Below, piece after piece: positions 1 through 11,311 of a stretch of 64,000 nucleotides of DNA. The first letter of the stretch is position 1. Every line of letters starts with the position of its first letter. The DNA lies in contig PCDI01000001.1 in the NCBI GenBank assembly GCA_002778195.1, forward strand, positions 5,047,869 through 5,111,868. Reading direction: 5' to 3'. The notes under the pieces are model-generated. The model was given only the letters and a program-made list of their open reading frames with translations, was not told the DNA's origin and ran no database searches. The DNA is from Raffaelea ambrosiae (Eukaryota > Ascomycota > Sordariomycetes > Ophiostomatales > Ophiostomataceae). The translations under genes and the position numbers were made by a program.

Positions 1-314
1 TTCGTGGCTAGATACTTGAACTTGCCAAGCGGCCTATAAAGCACAGCAAGTAAAACAAGGCTGCATTATTTAAGATTTGCATCTTCTAAGATAGAAAGTA
101 GAAAGCCAGTATATTGGTGGTATTTAGAGACTTGTACTTTAAAGATTAGACAAATTGAAGACAACGTTTTTTGACTGGATATTTTGAAAACTAGGCCGGG
201 TAGCAAGCCATTACAATAATAGTAGATGCCAAAGAGTAGCGAGATGTGTGTGTGTGTGTGTGTGTGTGTAAGAACATTAGGATTTTGGTGCACTGTTCAC
301 TCTGGAACAGCCGA
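1..314. other. Spacer downstream of the siderophore transporter, with a TG microsatellite
   Basis: No convincing coding sequence. It holds a (TG)n microsatellite at about 245-269 and otherwise AT-rich DNA, presumably the 3' untranslated region and downstream flank of the minus-strand transporter that ends at 315. Confidence 0.6.
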
Positions 315-2412
315 TTACTTGCGGTACAGAGCAACGAGCTTCTGGAAGACCGTCTTTGGCTTGGGCTCTTCCTGCGCAAGGCCGTCCTCCGGGCTGGTCT
401 CGATCTTGCGGCCATCCAGGCCGGTGTTCGTGACGGCGTTCTGTTGCTTGCCCAGGTAGTAGTTGGGCATGAAGAAGGTGACAAAGAAGGGCACCGTCGC
501 CAGCATGAGAGCGCAGACGGCAATGTGGCCGTTGACGTACGCGTACGCACGGATGGAGCCCTGGCGGATGGGGTCGTCGAATTCGTACTGCGTGCGCAGC
601 TTCTTGATGCTGCCGTAGATCGTCTTGAGCGTCGCCTGGTCCACGTCGGGCATCTCCAGCTGCATGCGCTTGTACATCTGGCTGGTCCAGATGGCCGACG
701 ACACGGCGCTGCCAATGGACGAGCCCAGCGTCGACCACAGCGTCAGCAGCGCAATCAGCGTGGCCATGTCCTCGTGCGGCACCGAGGCCTGGGAGCCGAC
801 GCGCACGCCGACCGTGTTGAACGAGGCCAGGCAGTACATCAGCTGGGTGATGACCAGGCGGGGCGTGTCCTGGATCATCTCGCCGTTGCCCCGGACCAGC
901 AGGCCGTAGGCGACCAGCTTGGCAGCCGCGCCGAAGAGCATCAGGTTCTTGTACCGATGCGTGCTCCGCTGGATCAGGCCGACAAAGGGGCCGATCAGAC
1001 AGAGACCAATGGTGGTGACGCCGAGGAAGATGGTCCACTCGTAGGTGGTCCACTGCTTGATGATGTAGACGTACGAGGAGAAGTACGTGTTGCGCACCGC
1101 CGAGGCCATCTGGTTGAACGTGGAGATGATCACAGCCGCGATAAACGTGCGGTTGTAGATGATGCGCTTCGTCATCAGCGGGCGGGGCGACAGGTAGATC
1201 TCATAAACGATAAAGAAGATGAGCAGCACAAAGCCGACCACGATCATGGCGATCATGCTCGGGTTGCTCCAGCCGCCCTCCGAGTCCTCGGCCAGCGTGA
1301 AGGGCAGCAGGATCAGCGAGAAGGCGAAGCCGAGAATGACCAAGCCGAGAATGTCAATGTCGATGAGGCCGTCGAGGAACAGCTTGCCGTACGCCTTGAC
1401 CGTGGCTCCGGCGGTCGTGGCCTCGTCCACACCGCTCCGCAGACGCTTCGACGAGGCCATGGTCACCATGCCGAGCTTCTTGCCGCGGCGCTGCATCGCG
1501 TACAGCGTGAAGATGGCCGGCAGCAGCAGCACGGGCACCAGAATGGCAAACATGCCGAGACCCCAGCGCCAGTTGTCGACGAAGCCCTCGGCGATGAAGC
1601 CGTTGATGGGCACCGTGATGACAAAGGGCACCGACAGGAACGCGCCGAAGAAGCCACGCCACTCCAGGGGCGTCAGGTCACCGACGATGATGTCGCTCAG
1701 CAGGTCGAGGCCGGACTTGCCCACGGACGTGAAGCTGATGCCGATGGTGTAGGCGGCAAATGTGCTGGAGCTGGCCGCGACGACAAAGCCAATCACGTAG
1801 AACACCAGCATCACGACGTAGGTCGTGGGACGGGACGTGATGTCAGAGAGCTTGCCGATGAACGGCTTGCTGATGGCGCGGATGATCTGGCCAGCGGTGC
1901 TGACAGCGGCCAGGGCGCTGTGCTTGCCGAACGTGGAGGTGGCCATGGTGCTGAAGACGGTGGTGGTGATGCCCTGGTCGAGGGCATAGGCGAACATGGT
2001 CAGGGCGATGCTGATGGCCAGCAGCCAGAGCAGGATCTTGCCGGAGCGGCCAGACTCGTAGAGGACCTTGTTGAAGGCCTCGACGAGGCTGACACCACTC
2101 GCCTTGTTTTCCGTGGAAGAGTCATTGCCATCGGAGTCGAGAACGCCAGACGATTGGGGCAGCGTGGCCTGTACAAGCTATGTGAGTCGATGGAAATCCA
2201 GAAGAGAATAGCAGTTTCATCCATGATATTCAGGATCTGCGCCTCACAAAACGAGACATGGGTGAGCCCGAAAGATGGCGAAAGCCCAGGTGAGAAAAAA
2301 AAAAAAAAAAAAAAAAACCCATCAAACTTACAACGCCCTTTTCAGCCTTTTCATCGTCACGGGGCTCAGAATGGGGCGGGCTAGAGCCCGAGTTTCTCAA
2401 CGGAGCAGACAT
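315..2412 (-). CDS. Siderophore-iron transporter, MFS (SIT family)
   Basis: Predicted plasma-membrane proton symporter that imports ferric siderophores. Model: exon 1 2412-2332 (27 codons), intron 2331-2169 (GTAAGT...ACAG, containing a poly-T tract), exon 2 2168-315; 644 aa, close to the usual ~600 aa of the family. After a hydrophilic Ser/Asp/Glu-rich N-terminus of about 75 residues come many hydrophobic segments (14 is the family norm). Family signatures visible: YALDQGITTT in the first membrane segment, IIRAISKPFIGKLSD and SRPTTYVV in the next loop, and LSDIIVGDLTPLEWRG. It is intact, unlike the ABC transporter and NRPS of the same locus. Two perfect SreA-type sites lie 0.57 and 0.83 kb upstream, which suggests iron repression. 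MirB or another SIT paralogue cannot be separated from sequence alone. Confidence 0.93.
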
Positions 2413-2978
2413 GTTTTCTGTTGCTTCAAGCTGGACGGGTTGGGTAGATCCGTCCTCGGCAGAGTGAAGGTAGCAGGGAAACAATATGAAGATCGGAGGG
2501 GTTCGAACGACAAGACGACAAGACAAGAAGAAAAAAAAAAGAGGAACCAAGATATGTCTTTCTGCAGGCCGGTCACCGGCCTTTTCTTATATCTCAGAGA
2601 GGCATGGATCAACACAGCCGAGAGGGCTAGCGAGAGCGAGAAAGGAAGAGAGCGAGAAAAAAAATTTCTCTGTCGTCCTTTGTCTTGGAAATTACACACT
2701 CCTTGTAGATGTCCATTTTGCCAAGCCCAACAAGCGTGGGATGGGTTTACGAAAGTGAATGCATACTACGAGGACAAGTAGGCAATTCGTGTACGAGTAC
2801 ATTGGGGACAGACAGGGGGGGGGGGTCCAGGAGGGAGGGTCCAGGAAGGAGGGTCGAGGTCAAGGAAGACGGGATTTATGCATACCTCACCTCACTCAAT
2901 CCTGTTGTAGAAGGAAATGTTGGCCGGTGCTAATGGGCATTTCGCGGGCTTTCACGGATTCCGACAGTCTTGGCGAGG

Positions 2979-2987
2979 ATCTGATAA
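2979..2987 (+). promoter_or_regulatory. Perfect SreA-type iron-regulatory GATA site
   Basis: ATCTGATAA matches ATCWGATAA, the extended motif bound by fungal iron-sensing GATA repressors (SreA, Fep1, Urbs1). It lies 567 bases upstream of the siderophore transporter start. Function is inferred from match and context. Confidence 0.55.
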
Positions 2988-3241
2988 AACAAATGTAACA
3001 ATATGGAAAAAGCGGACTGACCAGTCAGAAGCGCACCTCGTTGCCCAACTGGGCCAGGTTGTGCCTCCACACATGAACAGATGCGCACACAAGACTCAAG
3101 ACTCTGTGTGCTTGTTGCTGGGCTGCCTGGACGAGGTGGGGCGTGTGGGCGGCGGTTGTTCTCGCGGGCGTGTTGTGGAACTGGTTGGACTCGTGAACTC
3201 ATAGACAAACCTTTTTTTTCTTGCTAGGACAACTCGGTTGA

Positions 3242-3250
3242 TTATCAGAT
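3242..3250 (-). promoter_or_regulatory. Perfect SreA-type iron-regulatory GATA site (minus strand)
   Basis: TTATCAGAT on the plus strand is the complement of ATCTGATAA. It is the second perfect site in the spacer between the transporter and the ABC pseudogene, about 830 bases upstream of the transporter start. Confidence 0.55.
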
Positions 3251-3704
3251 CTTTCTGAGTCTCCATTTGCCGTACCGCGCAGCTTACATGATTGGTTGTG
3301 GAGGCTCCGGACAAGCCTCCCGTTTGGGGAAGGAAGGTAAGAAACGGCAACGATCGACCGTTGGCCCCACTCGACGACAAGGAAACAACGGGGCTGTGGG
3401 GCATTTGTCACTGCCAGGTACATTGTCAATACCTGCCCGGCCCTTTTTTGGCCGTGTCATGCTGTGCTATTTGACTATTCTGCGCAGTTTTTAGGTTGTG
3501 CCATTTGTTACACACACCCTCCACTCTGGCCCCCCTGGCCCTTTTCACCTTTCTCCATGCACCAAATGCCCTTGTCATGCACGCACCCATATGCAGGTGG
3601 TCCAAGTTTCTCTTGTCTACAGAGTACTTTTTTTGTTCCAACTAAATGCGCGTATGTACTTAGTACGGTACGACGGTTCCAATATTTATGCGTCTGGCAA
3701 GTTG

Positions 3705-6700
3705 TCACCCCCGGCCCACCGTCACATTGGCGGCATCGCACAGAGCTCTGAACAGACTTCCGGGTCGGGAATAGAGTGCCCCAAGACTGTCAAACTCTGC
3801 CACCCGGCCGCTGTCCGTCACAACGACCTTGCCACAGGTGGCCACAATTGTGTCCAGGCGATGGCCAACTGTGAGCACAGTCGCATTGGCTGTCACCTCG
3901 TTTAGCATCATCTGGAGCTCCGCATCCGCCTTCCCATCAATGGATGCCGTGGCTTCGTCTAACACGACAATCTTGGCCCGCCGCACCAGTGCCCTGGCAA
4001 TGGGAAGCAGTGCCCGCTGCCGCTGGGAGATGCTGGCCCCGTTCTCCTTAATTTCAGAGTCCAGGCTAAGGTTCTGCGCGTGGTTGTCGACTTGGGATGA
4101 GAACAGGGCCTCCTGCCTGGACTCCACATCCTCGGCCGCGTTCCCATCAGAACTGGCTGGCGTACGAGTGCTGATGACGTCCCGGCTAGTCATTTCTGCT
4201 TGCACAGGGCCGGCTAGGCCAACACGCCGCAGACACTGCAGCAGCCAGTCGTCGTCATGCTGCTGGAAAGGATCCAGGTTGTAGCGAACAGTCCCTGCCA
4301 AGAGGACGGCGTCCTGACTAATGACTGACAAGCTTGACCGGAGAAAATGTAAGCCGATGGTGTGGATGTCGACACCATCAATCACGATCCTCCCAAACAT
4401 ATTAGAGATGGCCTGATGTTCTGAAATGTTCTGAACTGTCATAAAACCCCCCACATGCGTGCAGGACAAATCCAAGACTAATCAAAAGGTTGCAAGAGAC
4501 ACAGGGGGGAGGGGGGCGGGAGGAAAAAAAAGGGGAAAATAAAGAACAGAAAAAAAAAGAAGAAAAACGAGAGTACTCACGTGTTGTTTTTCCCGCGCCT
4601 GTGCGTCCCACGACGCCTACTTTGTCGCCGGGTTGTATGTCCAACGTAACCTCTCTAAGCGCTGGTTCCAGACCGGCCGATGGCTGAGCGTTACCGACTG
4701 GAATTGCACGCGACCCAAGCTCGGTCAACTTTTGGTTTCGACCAGCGCTTTGTCCACTTCGCGGACGTCGTGTGCTGGTTCCTGCTGAATGTTGTATGCA
4801 TAGTGCAGCAGCCGCTCGACTGAATTCATGTTGTTCTCGATCTCCGCGCTCTGCCGGAACATGTTGCCAAACACGGCCTGGGCTGTGACCACGTACGAAA
4901 GCACAACACCGTCCGAGGACGCGCTGATGGTGTCCCGGAGGCCCACCACCTGACCTGCAGGCCGGCGCCTAGGACGAGCATCGTGCTAAAGAGGTCTAGG
5001 CGCAGGTTCAATCAGCGTTGGCACGCTACGGACAGCCAGTAGGCCGCGTTCTCGTTGTCGATCTTGCGGGCATTATCGTCCACGAAGCGCGGGATGACCC
5101 CGAAGGCCTTAAGGGTTAGCATGACAACGCCTCGCTAAAGTGCTCATAGATACGACTTCGTAATAGGTTGTTGAGGCGGCGAAGCTCGCGCAACAACGGT
5201 TTATAGTATATGCTCGTTTAAGTATAAACGAGTAGCAAATCGACGGTAATGGCTATAAAGGCCGGTACGATAATGATGACGACGATAACAGTGTCGATGA
5301 CTTAAATGGTGGTCGAGATGAACAGCCGTAACGTCTCGCCGACGACATTATCGACGGCGTCGACGTCCTCATTAAAGCGATGGGTGATGCGGCCCTACGG
5401 CGTGGTCTCGAAAAAAAGGACATGAGGGCGTGGAGCAGGCGGGCCATGGCCGCCCGGTGCAGTTTATTAGAGCACCAGAAGCAGAAAAAGGCGCTCATGC
5501 AGAACAGGCCAAGGGACTACCCAATGCCCAGGGCCGCATAGCCGCCCATGTAGGCGCTACTGGAAATAGAGGCGTATTTCGTTTCCTGCCAGCCAAAGCG
5601 GCGACACCACACTCGTGCCCTGGTATACGACAACAGACGTGACAAAGAGCGGCACCGTGAGCCAGGCATTGCTGAACAGAATATAGCGGATGTATGTTTT
5701 GGCGTTCACGGAGCCGACGAGACGCACTTCTTTTTGCATGATTTCCGCTCCGCGACGACTATCATCCTTGGGTTTGACCGGGGTGGTCTTTGCTGCCGGC
5801 TTTTTCTTCTCATCCTCTTCTTCTTGTTTGGGGGCCGTCTCTTCGATCGCGAGATCTTGGGACGTTCGCTCTGAGTCCAAGTCCTCTTACTGTATCCAAT
5901 CCGAAGACGAGCTGGAGTCGGTGGCCAGCGCATCGCCACAGAATCGCAAAAAGGGGCCATCCCGACTGACCAGCTGCTCATACGAGCCCTGCTTCACAAT
6001 GCGGCCGCCCTCCATGTAAACGATGTAGTCGGCGCGTCGAGCGAGTTTCATGGCATGGGTGACGAGAAGAATAGTGGCTTCTTGGTTCCGGCGCGCCTGG
6101 TGGACGGCCGAGTCAAACACGCGGGCACCCACGTACGCGTCGAGCGCAGTAAAGGAGTCGTCGAGAAGGAGAAGAGGGCTTTGGCCATAGATGGCCCGGG
6201 CCTGACTGATGCGCTGCTTCTGCCCACCGGACAAGGAGACCCCCATCTCGCCGACGACGGTCATGTCGCCATCGGGCAGTCTCTCCAGGTCTGGGTGCAG
6301 GCAGCAGCGCGCGAGGACTTGGTCGTACCATTTCGTGTCCAACGGGCGACCGAACACAATGTTTTCCCGCACCGTCTCGCTCAGCAGCCAGGCCGTCTGC
6401 GGGGCAAAGGCCAGCGGGGACGACGACGTGGAGGACGCACCAAGATGGACCCGACAGGAACGGGCCTGCACCAGCTGCATGTTGCCCAAGAGGGCGTTGA
6501 GGACGGACGACTTGCCGGCCGGGACGGGACCGACAATGCTGGACCGCGGCAATGCTGGGCGCGGTGTAGGAGACGGAGACGTTGAGGGCGCGGAAGAGCA
6601 TCCGCTTGCGGATGTAGGACACCTCGTTTTTGCGGAGGCGGCCGATCTTGGCGAGGAGACTCTTCTCGTAGGCGTTGGTCTTAACCAGCTGGATGGTCGA

Positions 6701-7618
6701 GACGGCTTCGACGACGGCCTTGCCCCGGGCGTCGGTGAACGGCATGCTGCCGCGGCGGAGACGCAGCAGCTGGCGGACCATTTAGGTCTGCAGCGAGTAC
6801 AGTAGGGCCAGCAGGCCGAAGCCCGACAGGGCGCTGTAACCCATGAACCACACGGACAGGGCGAAGCACAGCGCCATCTACAGGATGCTGGTCCAGGCCG
6901 AGTGGAAGAAGCCGCAGCAAAAGTCGATGCGGGTGACGTCGGCGCCCATCAAGCTCATCAGCTTGCCCGTGCCGAGCTCGTGCTTCAGCTTGGCCCGCTC
7001 GGTCAGCTGGGTGGTGGCCCGCCGGTGGATGGCGTGCATGAGTGCGGCGCGCAGGGCCTGGGGCGACCGGTCCGACAGGGTCCGGATGAGAAAGCGGATG
7101 ATCAGCGGCGAGAGGATCTGGGTCAGGTCGCCGAGCAGCTTGAAGACGCCGCTGGTCCAGAACCGGCGGAAGCACACGTCGCTCTCAGGGCCAGGGCCAG
7201 GACGGTTTCCGCCATCCCCACCGACGTCCTCCTCCTCCCGGCGACGACGACGATAGCGTGCGGCTGTTGTTGTGGGCCGCGCCCAGTAGGTTTCGAGGCG
7301 GTCGGCGTGGTCTCGGACCTGCCTGTTGCCCGGCATGTCGTAGAGGCCATCGGCCTGCAGGGGCCTGGTGTAGCCGGTCCGCAGCACGGGGGCGAGGCAG
7401 TGGAAGAGCAGAAGAAACAGCTAATTGGCGGTCGATTCGGGGAACGGCAGCTTGTCTTCGCTTCCGGTGCCGAAGCCGTTTTCCGTGCTGGCCGGGGTGG
7501 GCGTGGAATGGGCGCTCTGTGCCGTCAGCCGCTTGTCCATGGGCGTTGTCGACAGGTATGGCACCCTCCGGTACCATTTCCGGGGCGGGAAGCGCTTCCC
7601 TGCGTCGCTGGAGGCCAT
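3705..7618 (-). pseudogene. ABCC-type (Yor1-like) ABC transporter pseudogene
   Basis: Remains of a full-length two-domain ABC exporter read from 7618 (ATG) to 3705. Order: N-terminal region with GYTRPLQADGLYD (typical just before TMD1 of Yor1-like proteins), TMD1, NBD1 (6552-5887; degenerate Walker A GPVPAGKSS, signature LSGGQKQR), TMD2 (5880-4740), NBD2 (4728-3705; Walker A GRTGAGKTT interrupted by an intron-like stretch, signature-like SISQRQRA, Walker B VVLDEATAS). Lesions: in-frame stops at 7421-7423, 6878-6880, 6782-6784 and 5887-5889; a deletion near 6550 removing the end of TMD1; frameshifts near 5557; several stops in an AT-richer stretch 5090-5420. Many stops look like CAG/CAA to TAG/TAA changes. 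Next to a SidF-like gene and an NRPS remnant it fits the ABC transporter (SitT/AbcB type) of fusarinine-siderophore clusters. Confidence 0.88.
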
Positions 7619-8715
7619 GGTTTTCGTCTGCGCTTCTGGTGCCGTTTGGACTTGGCTTGGACTGTCCGGTTTGGCCTCCTGGCTTAGCCGGACGGGACGC
7701 AACTTGGGGATGGGCGGCACACCAGCTTACATGGGACACAAGCAGCACCACCACCCCCAAAATGCCATCCATTTTTTCTATTCTGTCGAATACGGAGCCC
7801 AGCCGTCATTGGACCCCCATGGCATGGGTAAAATGCTGGCTACAAAGCCGAGCCAGCCAGAAATTGAACCGAGACCGGAGTCTCTTGGGTTTCTTGGTGA
7901 GGGCCATTTTTCATTCTATTTGACACCGTATTCCATTATTGCTGCTTGTGCTTTTTTCTCTCACGGTCGTGTCTACGGTGTTGTTACGTTGTCCGTCTCC
8001 ATCAGGAAGGTAATTCGCGTGCCCGTGCCCGTATTCCGTGTAAATATCGCCCAGTATTGGCTTCGCGCCAAGGTGAGCCTAAGGGGTTGGCATTAGTACT
8101 TGGTGTGACATCGTGCGATAGACAGAACAAAGCCATGCATGCATGTGGACTAGGACCGCGTCGGCAACGCCACCAAAGGCGTTAGAACGGGCGTCGGGAG
8201 CGGTACTTCTCATAAGGCACGCGCTGGAAAGAGGGTTCACCCGTGGGGGCCTAAGTGGAACACAGATCTTGGCGGAATGCAACGCCAGGCCGCAGTACTT
8301 GGCTGGTACACAAAGCCGGTTTTATCTCCCAAGGCCCCAATTTTGACCTTTTTAGTGGGTCTTCTTTGCTGACTTTTCTGTACGCTGTACAGCGGTCCTA
8401 TCCCCTGTAGTTGCCTATGCGACACCTTTTTTTCAGTGAGAAGGGGAGTGACTTTATTTTTTATATGTTTTCTGTGTATTTTTTTTGTACTGCGGGGTCA
8501 ATCACGAGGTATTAGCCAATCGATTCGCTTACTGATAAAAAAGTCATAATTTCGTCCTTGAGGAGATAAGGTTTCCCCGGACCCCCTTGTCCAGTCCAGA
8601 AGAGGCATTGCCGGAGACCCACACTGCGCCTAGATTTCTGGATATGCTGGGCGAGCGCGAGACTCGGCGCATCTTGGGGCGCATCTACTGGGCCCAGACG
8701 TCACGCACGCTGGCG

Positions 8716-8730
8716 ATCTGATATGCCAAT
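8716..8730 (+). promoter_or_regulatory. Near-perfect SreA site with adjacent CCAAT
   Basis: ATCTGATAT at 8716-8724 matches ATCWGATAA at 8 of 9 positions, and CCAAT follows at 8726-8730. A GATA site beside a CCAAT box is reminiscent of joint SreA and HapX/CCAAT-binding-complex control of iron genes. It lies 224 bases upstream of the acyltransferase start. Confidence 0.4.
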
Positions 8731-8867
8731 GCTTAAAATGCGTCACGGCTGTCCTCGCTGGACGGTCGGTGCAGGCCAGCCAAGACACTGCAGCTGCTCG
8801 AGAATGAAAGAGCCCGGCATGTTTTTCTTCTTTTCCATCGGTGCGTCCGCTCATCGGCCCCGTCTGG

Positions 8868-8875
8868 TATATAAG
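8868..8875 (+). promoter_or_regulatory. TATA box of the acyltransferase gene
   Basis: TATATAAG, 72 bases upstream of the chosen ATG at 8940. It supports that ATG over the in-frame upstream codon at 8841, which would place the TATA box inside the coding region. Confidence 0.5.
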
Positions 8876-8939
8876 TCTGCACAACCAAGGGAAGTTTCAA
8901 AATTGCTCGGAAAGTGTCCATGTTTTGCGCAGATCCTGC

Positions 8940-10247
8940 ATGGCAACTAAGCTTTACATCATCAGCGTCGACTCTCCCACCAACGTCAACATGTTGAGCA
9001 GGACCTACTTCAAGCTTCCGAAAGGGGACGTCCGGGTCTGGGTTGATCGAAACAGCAAGGATGCGGGTGCGGGTTACGATGTCGGATGTGGCGACGCCAT
9101 GCTGGCTAGATGGACGGCGGATGGCCAAACGCGGGTCTCACCCGCCATGGTCAACGATGATCGGGCTCAATTTGGGGCCGTCCTCCGTCTTCAGCTGTCA
9201 GACCTGCAAGCCTCGGATGTCCAGGCTCTGCTGGCGGCCTCGTCTGACGCTCCGAATCAGGATCTCGCGGCCGTGTGGACGTCCATCTACGCCCTGTGGC
9301 TGCATCCCGACACGCGCGAAGACGACCTGCTCGCAGTGGCCGTGGAGGGCGACCGGATTGGCACGTACCTGCGATGCACGGGTCTCGGCGTGGTGTCGCC
9401 GTTCTCGTTCTCGTCCGACGGCCACAACGGCCACGACGGCCACGACGGCCAGACCATCTTCCACCTGTACCGCGAGGCCTTCTGGCAGGGCGCAGGCGCG
9501 CCCGACGAGCAGCACTGGCTGCAGAGCCGGCCGGAAGTGACGAGCTTCCCGGGCTTCAACGGCCGGCTGGGCGTGTTTGCCAGCCAGACGGGCTTCACGC
9601 GCAAGGGCAACGTGTGCACGGTGCACCCGGTGCGGCCGCCGAAGCCGGCGCCGGGCACGGTGATCTACTCGCGGTTCATCATGGAGCTGGGCCAGCGGCT
9701 GCAGATCCGGCACATTGACGCGGCGAACCCGGTGCACTTTGACACGTACAAGCGGTGGCAGAACTCGGACCGGGTCCACGCCTCGTGGCGCGAGCGCGGC
9801 CCCGACGAGCACCACCGCGCGTACCTGGCCGCGCAGCTGGCCGATCCGCACAGCCTGTCGTGCGTGTTCGAGTGGGACGGCGAGCTGGCCGGGTACACGG
9901 AGCTGGGGTGGGTCAAGGAGGACAACGCGGCGTGCTTCTTCGGGTCCAACTGCAACATTGTCGTCGGCGAGCACGACCAGAACTCGCACATCCTGGTGGG
10001 CGAGGAGCACTTCCGCGGTGGCAAGCGGTACCAGGCGGTGGCGACGTCCATCAAGCACTGCTGCTTCCTGCGCGACCCACGCACGAGGCAGGTCGTTGCC
10101 GAGCCCCAGTTCGGCCTGGCCCACGTCGAGATCCAGAACCGGTATCTGCCGCAGGAGAAGAAGAAGCGGTTCCACCTGCCGCACAAGACGGCCGTGCTGT
10201 TTGCCCTGCAGCGGGATCGCTTCTTCCAAGAGGCGCATTTTGTGTGA
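8940..10247 (+). CDS. Siderophore hydroxyornithine acyltransferase-like protein (SidF/IucB type)
   Basis: Single-exon, 435 aa, close to the length of Aspergillus SidF. The C-terminal half (about residues 235-435) is a GNAT domain of the IucB/SidF type (Acetyltransf_8): it has the FDTYKRWQNSDRV and SWRERGPDEHH stretches, then YTELGWVKEDN and VAEPQFGLAH. Members transfer an acyl group from CoA to N5-hydroxyornithine, making the building block loaded by siderophore NRPSs (anhydromevalonyl for SidF, acetyl for SidL). The frame is fully open with strong GC-rich codon use. It lies between the ABC pseudogene and the NRPS pseudogene, an order like the sidF-sidD-ABC block known in Aspergillus fumigatus. 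The C-terminus ends EAHFV, so no PTS1 signal is present, whereas SidF is reported to be peroxisomal. The precise acyl donor cannot be told from sequence. Confidence 0.88.
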   Translation: MATKLYIISVDSPTNVNMLSRTYFKLPKGDVRVWVDRNSKDAGAGYDVGCGDAMLARWTADGQTRVSPAMVNDDRAQFGAVLRLQLSDLQASDVQALLAASSDAPNQDLAAVWTSIYALWLHPDTREDDLLAVAVEGDRIGTYLRCTGLGVVSPFSFSSDGHNGHDGHDGQTIFHLYREAFWQGAGAPDEQHWLQSRPEVTSFPGFNGRLGVFASQTGFTRKGNVCTVHPVRPPKPAPGTVIYSRFIMELGQRLQIRHIDAANPVHFDTYKRWQNSDRVHASWRERGPDEHHRAYLAAQLADPHSLSCVFEWDGELAGYTELGWVKEDNAACFFGSNCNIVVGEHDQNSHILVGEEHFRGGKRYQAVATSIKHCCFLRDPRTRQVVAEPQFGLAHVEIQNRYLPQEKKKRFHLPHKTAVLFALQRDRFFQEAHFV

Positions 10248-10753
10248 ATGGACCACAAGACGAATACAACGTAGAGGTGTACCCTGTCGTGAGAGCCAAG
10301 CAAGCAAGAGAGAGAGACCGAGCAAGATGAAACAGAGACCATATTAGGAAGGAAAACCATCATCCAGCAGTCACATGCCCCTTGAAATAACCTGTTCCGT
10401 TACAGTTTGAAGCCACCGCAGAGACCACACACAAGCCGGGCGCGGAGTCGGGCATGACGCCGGAATGTGCGGCGGGCATGGCCTGGCCTGAGCACAGGCA
10501 ATAATGCAGCAAAAATGCAGCAATATACGCTGCAGTTGGAGTGACAGCGGCATTTTTTCCTTTCTTTTTTTTCTTCCCCCCCCGAATCTCCAAGAGAGGA
10601 GTTTTCTTGGCAGGCCTTAGCAGGGGGATCTGAAAGAAAAAATTTCGTGTCAACGGGGTTGTCACCGAAATATTGTGGCTCTGCCGTTGCGATGTGCATT
10701 CCAGATGGAGATCCTGCCAGATTGGGATGTGCATTACACGCACAACTGCGAAA

Positions 10754-10762
10754 ATCTGATAA
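10754..10762 (+). promoter_or_regulatory. Perfect SreA-type iron-regulatory GATA site
   Basis: ATCTGATAA followed directly by TGATAATC, so two GATA cores in 13 bases. It lies 550 bases upstream of the NRPS remnant and 507 bases after the acyltransferase stop. Confidence 0.5.
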
Positions 10763-11210
10763 TGATAATCTAATCAATCAGCATGGCAAAAGGCCCCCAC
10801 GCGTGGGCATCCTCGGGTTTGTTTTCCTCTTGGCCAACGGGTCGTCTCACGGGGATCAGCATGAGTTAGCAAGAGCATTAGAAAGAACAATAGCATTAAC
10901 AAAAGCATTAACAGGAGCCTTAGCAAGAGCAATGGCGGAAAACACCAGAAATCCTTGCCGATCCATAACGCCATGCTTGGCGGCGCCACTGATGCGCGCA
11001 AGTGGCTGGACTTGGTGTTCTTGGTGTTCTTGGTATTCTTGGTATCCTTGGTGTCCTTGGCAGCATTCCCGCGTGCAGCATGAAAAAGAGAAGTCGGGGA
11101 AGCGCTAGTCGACGCAAACAAAACGGCCCCCAGCTGCAACAAAAAGGGCAAATCACAGACAGTCGCGGGCCACAAGACTTTCCCGGTAGTTGACATACGC
11201 TAAATTGTAT

Positions 11211-11271
11211 TATTTTTATTTTTATTTTTATTTTTATTTTTATTTTTATTTTTATTTTTATTTTTTTCTCT
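11211..11271 (+). repeat. (TTTTTA)n microsatellite
   Basis: About nine to ten units of TTTTTA, ending in a poly-T run, 40 bases before the NRPS remnant. Confidence 0.9.
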
Positions 11272-11311
11272 GCACCACCAATCACTACCCAACCTGCAGC
11301 ACGTGGCAACT

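Larger units (their letters stand above)
2413..3704. other. Spacer/promoter region of the siderophore transporter
   Basis: No gene seen. It contains purine-rich tracts just upstream of the transporter start, a poly-G run near 2816 and the two GATA-type sites listed separately. The right end is the 3' flank of the ABC transporter pseudogene. Confidence 0.6.
7619..8939. other. Divergent promoter region between ABC pseudogene and acyltransferase
   Basis: No gene recognised. It contains a near-perfect SreA site followed by CCAAT, a TATA box, and the short sequences 8377-8408 and 8543-8565 that recur near 16.57-16.63 kb. Confidence 0.55.
10248..11311. other. Spacer with GATA site and three short-repeat tracts
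   Basis: No gene. It holds a perfect SreA site at 10754, a run of AGCATTA-like 12-base units (about 10868-10935), a 9-base repeat around CTTGGTGTT (about 11013-11060) and a (TTTTTA)n tract (about 11211-11270). Confidence 0.6.

Noticed and set aside
246..2384. Plus-strand open frame of 712 codons
   Set aside because: Antisense shadow of the SIT transporter; Arg/Gly/Asp/His-rich composition without domains.
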